Source of the DNA: an uncultured Myxococcales bacterium
Lineage (GTDB): Bacteria; Myxococcota; Myxococcia; Myxococcales; Myxococcaceae
Direction of reading: 5' to 3'
Assembly: GCA_903911905.1 (NCBI GenBank)
Contig: CAIWFK010000196.1
Coordinates: forward strand, 1 to 33,216
DNA length: 33,216 nucleotides
Positions 28,688-33,216 of the stretch are shown here, piece after piece (within the stretch, counting starts at the first letter, position 1; each line of letters opens with the position of its first letter). The translations under genes were made by a program, and so were the position numbers. Under the pieces are notes generated by a model, which ran no database searches, was not told where the DNA came from, and saw only the letters and a program-made list of their open reading frames with translations.

Positions 28688-29425
28688 CTACGCCCGCTCG
28701 GCGACGGCGATGAGCGAGACGCCGAAGGGCAGGGGGCGATTCGGCACCACCTTCGACTCCAGTGAGAAGAGCGTGGTCAGCGCGGCGTTGAGCACCGGGT
28801 TGAGCTCGTCGAGATCGCTTCCAGCTCCACGGTCGAGCGCCTTGACCAGCCGCTGCGCCGCGCGCACCCCCGCCACCGCGGGGAAGAGAATGGAATTGAA
28901 GTAGCTGCAGAACTGCACCCGGAAGCCCGCGCGCACCAGTTGACCTTCGAGCAGGTGCCGGGTGTAGCGGCGCTTGTGCTGGTTGACCTCGTCGTGGCGG
29001 CTCCAGAGGAACTGGAAGGCCGGCACGGTCACCACGACCTGGCCGTCAGCCACCAGCCGCGCGCGCATGGTGGCGAGGCTGCCCTCGGGGTCGTCGACGT
29101 GCTCGATGACGTCGAAGGCGGTCACCACGTCCCACGTGCCGGCCGGAAGCTCGTTCGGCAGGGCACACGGGCCGATGTTCGCCGAGGGGAAGCGGCGGGC
29201 CGCGCGCTCGCGAGCGTCGGCGGAATATTCGGCCCCATCGACCGAACCGAAGCGCTGGAGCAGCGGGAACATGCCGCCGGTGCCGCACCCCACGTCGAGA
29301 ATTCGGCGGGCCTCGCGGGGGCGCAGGTTCGCGCTCATCACCCGGTCGATCAGCCGCCGCCGACCTTCGAACCACCAGTGCGTGTCTTCGAGTCGCTCGT
29401 GGGCTTCGTAGAGATGCGCTTCCAT
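28688..29425 (-). CDS. SAM-dependent methyltransferase (class I)
   Basis: 245 residues from ATG 29425. An N-terminal HWWFEGRRRLI segment is typical of a methyltransferase group often found with cell-surface glycan genes. The SAM-binding motif I is RILDVGCGTGGMFPLL (about 42-57). Motif II is WDVVTAFDVIEHVDDPEGSL (about 97-116), followed by motif III with GQVVVTVPAF. The region after FRVQFCSYFNSILFP contains a hydrophobic helix, so it may sit near the membrane. The substrate is unknown. It follows aat by five bases on the same strand. Confidence 0.9.
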   Translation of the reverse strand: MEAHLYEAHERLEDTHWWFEGRRRLIDRVMSANLRPREARRILDVGCGTGGMFPLLQRFGSVDGAEYSADARERAARRFPSANIGPCALPNELPAGTWDVVTAFDVIEHVDDPEGSLATMRARLVADGQVVVTVPAFQFLWSRHDEVNQHKRRYTRHLLEGQLVRAGFRVQFCSYFNSILFPAVAGVRAAQRLVKALDRGAGSDLDELNPVLNAALTTLFSLESKVVPNRPLPFGVSLIAVAERA

Positions 29426-29430
29426 GGTCT

Positions 29431-30117
29431 TCAGCTCGCCTCTCGGGCCCAGCGGCCTGGCGTGGTGGGCACCTTCATCGCCTCTTCGAGCGCGGCCACG
29501 AAGCGCGCGCGCGGCCAGGCCTCGGCACCGAAACGGGCCAGGTGCGCGGTCTGTTGCTGACAGTCGATGAGCGTCACGCCGCGCAGTCGCAACCATTCCA
29601 CCAGGGTCACGAAGGCCACCTTCGACGCGTCGTCTGCCAGCGCGAACATCGACTCGCCAAAGAACACCGCGCCCAGCGCCACGCCGTACAGCCCGCCCAC
29701 CAGCTTGCCGCCCAGCCACGCCTCACTGGTATGCACCAGGCCCTGGTCGAACAACCGCGTGTACGCCTTGCGCATGTCGCGGGTGATCCACGTGCCGCGC
29801 TGGCCCGGCCGTCGGGTCTTCGCGCAGCCCTCGATGACCTGGTCGAAGGCGGTGTCGAAGCGCACTTCGTAGGTGCCGCGGTTCATCACCTTGCGCAGGC
29901 TCTTCGGTACGTGCAGCGCCTGCGGGTCGAGCACGAAGCGCGGGTCGGGGCAGTGCCACAGAATGGGCAGCCCTTCCGAGTACCAGGGGAAGACGCCGCG
30001 GCGGTAGGCCTCGACCAGCCGCTCGGTCGACAGGTCGCCGCCCACGGCGAGAATGCCGTCTTCGTCGGTCTCGGTGACGGGCGGAAACCGCGTGGGGTCT
30101 GGCCCGAGGAAGTGCAT
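29431..30117 (-). CDS. aat: Leucyl/phenylalanyl-tRNA--protein transferase
   Basis: 228 residues, normal length. Diagnostic segments are GGDLSTERLVEAYRRGVFPW, PILWHCPDPRFVL, GTWITRDMRKAYTRLFDQG, LVGGLYGVALGAVFFGESMF and VTLIDCQQQTAHLARFGA. The enzyme adds Leu or Phe from charged tRNA to proteins with N-terminal Arg/Lys, making N-end-rule substrates for ClpS-ClpAP. It is cytosolic. It lies two bases after the LEA-type lipoprotein gene and five bases before the methyltransferase, in one tight cluster. Confidence 0.97.
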   Translation of the reverse strand: MHFLGPDPTRFPPVTETDEDGILAVGGDLSTERLVEAYRRGVFPWYSEGLPILWHCPDPRFVLDPQALHVPKSLRKVMNRGTYEVRFDTAFDQVIEGCAKTRRPGQRGTWITRDMRKAYTRLFDQGLVHTSEAWLGGKLVGGLYGVALGAVFFGESMFALADDASKVAFVTLVEWLRLRGVTLIDCQQQTAHLARFGAEAWPRARFVAALEEAMKVPTTPGRWAREAS

Positions 30118-30119
30118 GG

Positions 30120-30971
30120 CTACTTCGAGACGTTCAGCTTCACGTCGCCCTTCGCCTCGAGCGGCTCGGAAAAGAGCGTGGTGCGCAGCGTGCCGGTCAG
30201 CACGTACGGCACCACCAGGCCCTTGATGAGCTTCTTGGCGGCGTCGGGGCCGTGGGTCTCTTCGTTGAGCGTGGCCGTCACGTCGAACACGCCCGTCGAC
30301 CCGCCCACCACCTTCTCGCCCGCGCCGATGGTGCCCTTGTTCACTTCCTTGCCGGCCAGCGTAATGGCCCAGTCGATGCCCTGCAGCGACACCGGGAACG
30401 GGTTCGGGTTCACCACGCCCAGGTGGTAGGTGACCTGCACTTCACTTTCCGAGAAGCGGCCGCCTTCCCAGTCGACCAGCTTGAGGTGCGGCAGGCGGGG
30501 GGTGCGCACGTCACGCGAGCGGGCGAAGTCCACGTCGACCGAGCGCGTGGCCGCGGGAGCGTCTGCCTGCGCCGGCGACTTCACCTTGATGACCAGGTGG
30601 CCGCGCAGCGCCATCAAGAGCGAGCCGCCGCGGGTGTTCATGGCCTTGAGCTCGGCCTCGTCCTTCACGTAGGTCAGGTTTTCATCGACGCTGAAGTCGA
30701 CCTTGCCGTTGGCGGGCAGGGGCAGGTTGAGCACCTTTTCCTTGCTGGCCAGCACCTGCTGGTCGACCACGAACTCGTAGACGGCCTTCTCGACCGTCGC
30801 GTCTTCGCTGGCGCCCTCGACGGTGCCCGAGAACTTCACCGCGCAGTCGGTCAGGCTCTGGGTGACGATCTGGAAGTCCTGCGTGGGCAGGGTGGGGTCG
30901 GCCACCTCACGCATCTCGGGCGCGGTCTTGCACGCGCACAGCGCCACCAGGGCCAGGGCGAGCGCGCGCAT
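30120..30971 (-). CDS. LEA14/WHy-domain lipoprotein
   Basis: 283 residues. The lipoprotein signal MRALALALVALCAC has its lipobox Cys at 14. Two long beta-rich halves follow. The second (about 160-280) carries the LEA14/WHy pattern VTYHLGVVNPNPFPVSLQGIDW then GTIGAGEKVVGGSTGVFDV. This domain is found in desiccation-related proteins of plants and in bacterial lipoproteins; its exact role is unclear. ATG 30971 is preferred because GGGGAG lies six bases upstream; an adjacent GTG at 30974 is also in frame. The ATG shares one base with the stop of the upstream lipoprotein. Confidence 0.88.
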   Translation of the reverse strand: MRALALALVALCACKTAPEMREVADPTLPTQDFQIVTQSLTDCAVKFSGTVEGASEDATVEKAVYEFVVDQQVLASKEKVLNLPLPANGKVDFSVDENLTYVKDEAELKAMNTRGGSLLMALRGHLVIKVKSPAQADAPAATRSVDVDFARSRDVRTPRLPHLKLVDWEGGRFSESEVQVTYHLGVVNPNPFPVSLQGIDWAITLAGKEVNKGTIGAGEKVVGGSTGVFDVTATLNEETHGPDAAKKLIKGLVVPYVLTGTLRTTLFSEPLEAKGDVKLNVSK

Positions 30972-31720
30972 CACGGGCTCCCCAGGCTGCAGCCTTCGGG
31001 GCCACCGTCGGCCGTGCCGGGCTCGCGAATGCGCTGCAGCACGTACGGCAGCGCCGAGCCGCCGGTGATGGAAAACGCCGACGAGATGAGCGTGAAGCCG
31101 GTGTCGGGCACCCAGATGCGACGCGTGTCCGAGCCGTGGTCGGGGGTCTCACCGACCAGCACCTTCACGCCGTCGGAATAGTTCTGCAGCGGGGTCTTCA
31201 GCTCGCTGACCGAGGGCATCGAGGTCGACACCTGGTACGAGGTGGCGGTGGTGGTGCCCATGCCGTTCGAGCCGACCACGAAGGCCTCGGCGTCGGTGCC
31301 GGCGTTCTCGCCCGCGGTCGAGCCCGACGAGAACCACTTCACGCCGGTGATGGCGCTGCCGGTCTTGTAGGTGACCGACTGGCCGTCCTGAATGAACTGG
31401 CGGCGCATCAACCAGAGGTCGCCGTTCTTGATGGCGAAGTTGTCGATGGCCAGAATCTGCCCGCCGGTGCGGTATTCGACGGGAATGACCTGCACGCCAC
31501 CCTCGAGCGTGGTGAGGGTGCGCACCCAGGCGCCCAGCGTCGGCGGGTCGGCCTTGGTGGTGGGGTCGCTCGAGTACTCGAAGCAGCGGTTCTGAACGAG
31601 GCCGAAGCGGGCCTGGGCCGCGCAGTCGAAGCCGCAACTGGTGTCGGGGCCAGCGTCGGTCACCTTCTTCATCTCGCCACAAGCCGCGGTGAGGATCAGC
31701 AGGGGAATCAGGGTGCGCAT
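30971..31720 (-). CDS. Lipoprotein, unknown function
   Basis: 249 residues from ATG 31720. The signal is MRTLIPLLILTAAC with Cys14, followed by the Asp-Ala-Gly tether typical of this genome and a Cys cluster (SCGFDC, about 27-32). The remainder is predicted beta-rich (WLMRRQFIQDGQSVTYKTG, GEETPD-like turns) with a Thr/Ser-rich middle. No enzyme motif is seen. It looks like the first gene of the cluster running to the histidine kinase at 26923. Confidence 0.85.
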   Translation of the reverse strand: MRTLIPLLILTAACGEMKKVTDAGPDTSCGFDCAAQARFGLVQNRCFEYSSDPTTKADPPTLGAWVRTLTTLEGGVQVIPVEYRTGGQILAIDNFAIKNGDLWLMRRQFIQDGQSVTYKTGSAITGVKWFSSGSTAGENAGTDAEAFVVGSNGMGTTTATSYQVSTSMPSVSELKTPLQNYSDGVKVLVGETPDHGSDTRRIWVPDTGFTLISSAFSITGGSALPYVLQRIREPGTADGGPEGCSLGSP

Positions 31721-31772
31721 GGCGCTGCGATGTAGCAGAGCGCCGGGCGGAAAGGCGCTTGGAACCGTCACT

Positions 31773-31922
31773 TCACGCGCTCGGCCGAAGCTCCAGCCAG
31801 AGGCACCGCTCGCAGGAGATCGGCCTCGGGATCAGGGCGAAGAAGTCCATCACGTACGCGAAGGGCCACAACGTCGCGAGGCCCAGGAGCCGCTTCGCCG
31901 GCTGGCTGGTCGGCCAACTCAC
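31773..31922 (-). CDS. Candidate 49-residue protein coupled to the DoxX-like gene
   Basis: The GTG at 31922 overlaps the stop of the DoxX-like gene as GTGA. The predicted peptide (MSWPTSQPAKRLLGLATLWP...) has one hydrophobic segment (LLGLATLWPFAYVMDFFALIP, in pieces about 12-32) and a CERC motif near the end. The overlap geometry and composition favour a real small membrane protein, but there is no family match to support it. Confidence 0.4.
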   Translation of the reverse strand: MSWPTSQPAKRLLGLATLWPFAYVMDFFALIPRPISCERCLWLELRPSA

Positions 31923-32296
31923 TGTGCAGGGCCACCGGCAAACGCGAAGAGCCGCCCTGCGGCGATGACCACGCAGAGCACCGCCAGCACCACCGGCGCG
32001 ACCACCGGTTCCTTCAGCTTCGCGTGCGTCGCCGCCGCCCCGACCATCAGCGGCACGAGCGCGATGGCCGCCACCGGCGTGAGCACCGGCAGAAGGCCCG
32101 TGGCCCACGGCGCGATGAGGCCGATGGCGCCGAGCACCTCGGCCAGCCCCAGCAGCTTGATGCGGCCCTCAGGCCAGGTCTTCGCCCAGTGCATCTTCAC
32201 TTCGAGCTTTTCCTTCGGCGTGAAGAGCTTGAGCGCTCCCGCGGCGACGAAAGCGAAGGCACACAGCCCCTGCAGCACCCACAGCGTGACGTTCAT
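31919..32296 (-). CDS. DoxX-like membrane protein
   Basis: 125 residues, four membrane helices: LWVLQGLCAFAFVAAGALKLF (5-25), KLLGLAEVLGAIGLIAPW (about 47-64), LTPVAAIALVPLMVGAAATH (about 72-91) and VVLAVLCVVIAAGRLF (about 101-116). The lysine-containing first helix exit (KLFTPKEKL) and the GLAEVLGAIGL second helix are typical of the DoxX/DoxX-like family. Members are linked loosely to quinone or thiosulfate metabolism, and the function here is unknown. ATG 32296 faces the next gene on the plus strand across 246 bp in which no clear site is seen. Confidence 0.88.
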   Translation of the reverse strand: MNVTLWVLQGLCAFAFVAAGALKLFTPKEKLEVKMHWAKTWPEGRIKLLGLAEVLGAIGLIAPWATGLLPVLTPVAAIALVPLMVGAAATHAKLKEPVVAPVVLAVLCVVIAAGRLFAFAGGPAQ

Positions 32297-32542
32297 GCGG
32301 CCAACATCGCCGAGTGGCCGGCCCAGTCAACTGCGCCGACGTGTCGAGGAGAAATCGAGGCATTCGTCCCCGAACGGCGCTCGGCTGGTTCGGCGCTGAC
32401 CTCCCGCGCGCCGAGGGCGTGCGCGCCACCCCCGCGGGATCACGCCGTCAGGTGGCTGGCGCGTCGTGGCTCGTGGCGTGCACCGCAGGCTCGAAGGTCG
32501 ACTGCTTCCAGCCGACCGTTCACCGGGGAACAAGGGAACACC

Positions 32543-33070
32543 ATGACCATGAACATCAACACCAGCAGCCTGAGCAACCCCACCAGCACCGCGGCGACGG
32601 GCAGCGTTCGCCAACGTGGCAACGATGGCGACGCCGACGACGTGGGCGGCGCGTCCAGCGACCCGCAGATGAGCCAACTGGCCCAGGACATGAAGAAGCT
32701 GCAGGACCTGCAGAAGACCGACCCGGCGAAGTTCAAGCAGCTCGCCGAGCAGATTTCGCAGGCGCTCCAATCGCAGGCCCAGCAGCAGACCGCGACCGCG
32801 GGCGAACTGAGCAAGGCTGCCGACGTCTTCGCCCAGGCCGCGCAGAGCGGGCAATTGCCAGCGGTGGGCGGGAAGGGCGGTCACCACCACCACCACGGCG
32901 GCGGCGGCGGAGGCGGCGCGGCAGCGGCGGCCTCGACCGACCCCAACGCTCCGGCAAGCTCGGCCACCAGCTCGCCTGCCGTGGCCTCGTACCAGAAGGG
33001 CGCGGGCGCCGCGCAGTGGCAGGCGGTCGAAAAGACCATCACCGACGTGATGACCAGCGCCGGGCTCTAG
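32543..33070 (+). CDS. His/Gly-rich small protein, paralogue-like to the ApbE-linked protein
   Basis: 175 residues from ATG 32543, with AAGGG six bases upstream. The N-terminus is Ser/Thr/Asn-rich (MTMNINTSSLSNPTSTAATG). A helical region (about 45-110) follows with QMSQLAQDMKKLQDLQKTDP, KFKQLAEQISQALQSQ and LSKAADVFAQAAQSGQLPAV. Then come five consecutive His, a Gly/Ala-rich stretch, a SYQKGAGAAQW motif and an ending helix (VEKTITDVMTSAGL). The His-Gly stretch may bind metal ions. The helical core and the GAGA motif match the layout of the protein at 8006-8383. Similar proteins occur in other proteobacteria as hypotheticals, by recollection. No signal peptide is seen. A short GC-rich hairpin follows the stop (33069-33085) without a T-run. 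Confidence 0.8.
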   Translation: MTMNINTSSLSNPTSTAATGSVRQRGNDGDADDVGGASSDPQMSQLAQDMKKLQDLQKTDPAKFKQLAEQISQALQSQAQQQTATAGELSKAADVFAQAAQSGQLPAVGGKGGHHHHHGGGGGGGAAAAASTDPNAPASSATSSPAVASYQKGAGAAQWQAVEKTITDVMTSAGL

Positions 33071-33158
33071 CGGCCTCGAGCCGCTCGACCTCGCGCAACT
33101 GACGAACGCCACCGCGACGAACCGCCCGGCGTGCGCGGCTGCTGCTACAGTCGGGGGT

Positions 33159-33216
33159 GTGTCGAAGGTCCGCCGCCCCGACTTCACCCAGGCCGTGCTC
33201 GCGCTCATCGAGTTCG
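33159..33216 (+). CDS. Partial CDS at window edge
   Basis: A GTG at 33159, with CGGGG five to six bases upstream, opens a frame reading MSKVRRPDFTQAVLALIEF that runs off the window. The composition is protein-like while the other frames are Arg/Ser-rich. No family can be named from 19 residues. Confidence 0.35.
   Translation, partial: MSKVRRPDFTQAVLALIEF

Noticed and set aside
33069-33085. Hairpin after the His/Gly-rich gene as a terminator
   Set aside because: Only a 6-bp stem overlapping the stop codon and no T-run.

Overview
The window is a stretch of high-GC chromosome that looks like a myxobacterium (Myxococcota) or a close relative. The evidence is strong G/C preference at third codon positions, many exported lipoproteins with Asp-Ala-Gly-rich linkers after the lipobox, a Thr-Gly-Gly-Gly repeat lipoprotein, a free-standing pilus-assembly N-terminal domain, a hybrid PAS histidine kinase, and housekeeping genes (rpsO, pnp, aat). 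No phage, insertion sequence, tRNA, rRNA or CRISPR array is visible. The taxonomic call is inference.

Layout. 46-2680 (minus): a repeat-rich lipoprotein and an AbiEi-antitoxin/DUF559 protein whose frame is broken near the end. 2755-3310: a non-coding tandem duplication of about 266 bp. 3351-4268 (minus): an EamA transporter, divergent from rpsO-pnp (4388-7025), which ends in a strong terminator. 7094-8383 (minus): a small Ser-rich protein coupled by ATGA to an ApbE flavin transferase whose last codons are frameshifted. 8525-9708 (plus): a Tat-type Rieske lipoprotein and a CpaC-N-terminal-like exported protein. 9712-11184 (minus): a lipoprotein of unknown function. 11231-15149 (plus): a patatin lipoprotein coupled to an SDR, a frameshifted 130-residue conserved-looking protein, and a possible SUFU-like protein.

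15190-26047 is a potassium block. It holds a Kef-type K+/H+ antiporter with an RCK domain, two small minus-strand genes, and a complete, tightly overlapped kdp operon: a 27-codon leader-like protein, then kdpF, A, B, C, D and E. Upstream of kdp lies a cluster of four 7-bp half-sites. They form two direct-repeat pairs with 11-bp periods, in opposite orientations, which is the geometry used by OmpR/PhoB-family regulators such as KdpE.

26060-26903 (plus): a small membrane protein and an exported protein with a pilin-like C-terminal half. 26923-31720 (minus) reads as one operon: lipoprotein, LEA14/WHy lipoprotein, aat, SAM methyltransferase, hybrid histidine kinase. The end holds a DoxX-like protein with a coupled 49-codon ORF (minus), a His/Gly-rich protein that looks like a paralogue of the ApbE-linked small protein, and the start of a further gene cut by the window edge.

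Three genes show a single-base indel that splits an otherwise coherent reading frame. These may be assembly or sequencing errors, or real decay. The best leads for something new are the kdp operator, the 266-bp tandem repeat, and the small-protein family that includes the partner of ApbE.
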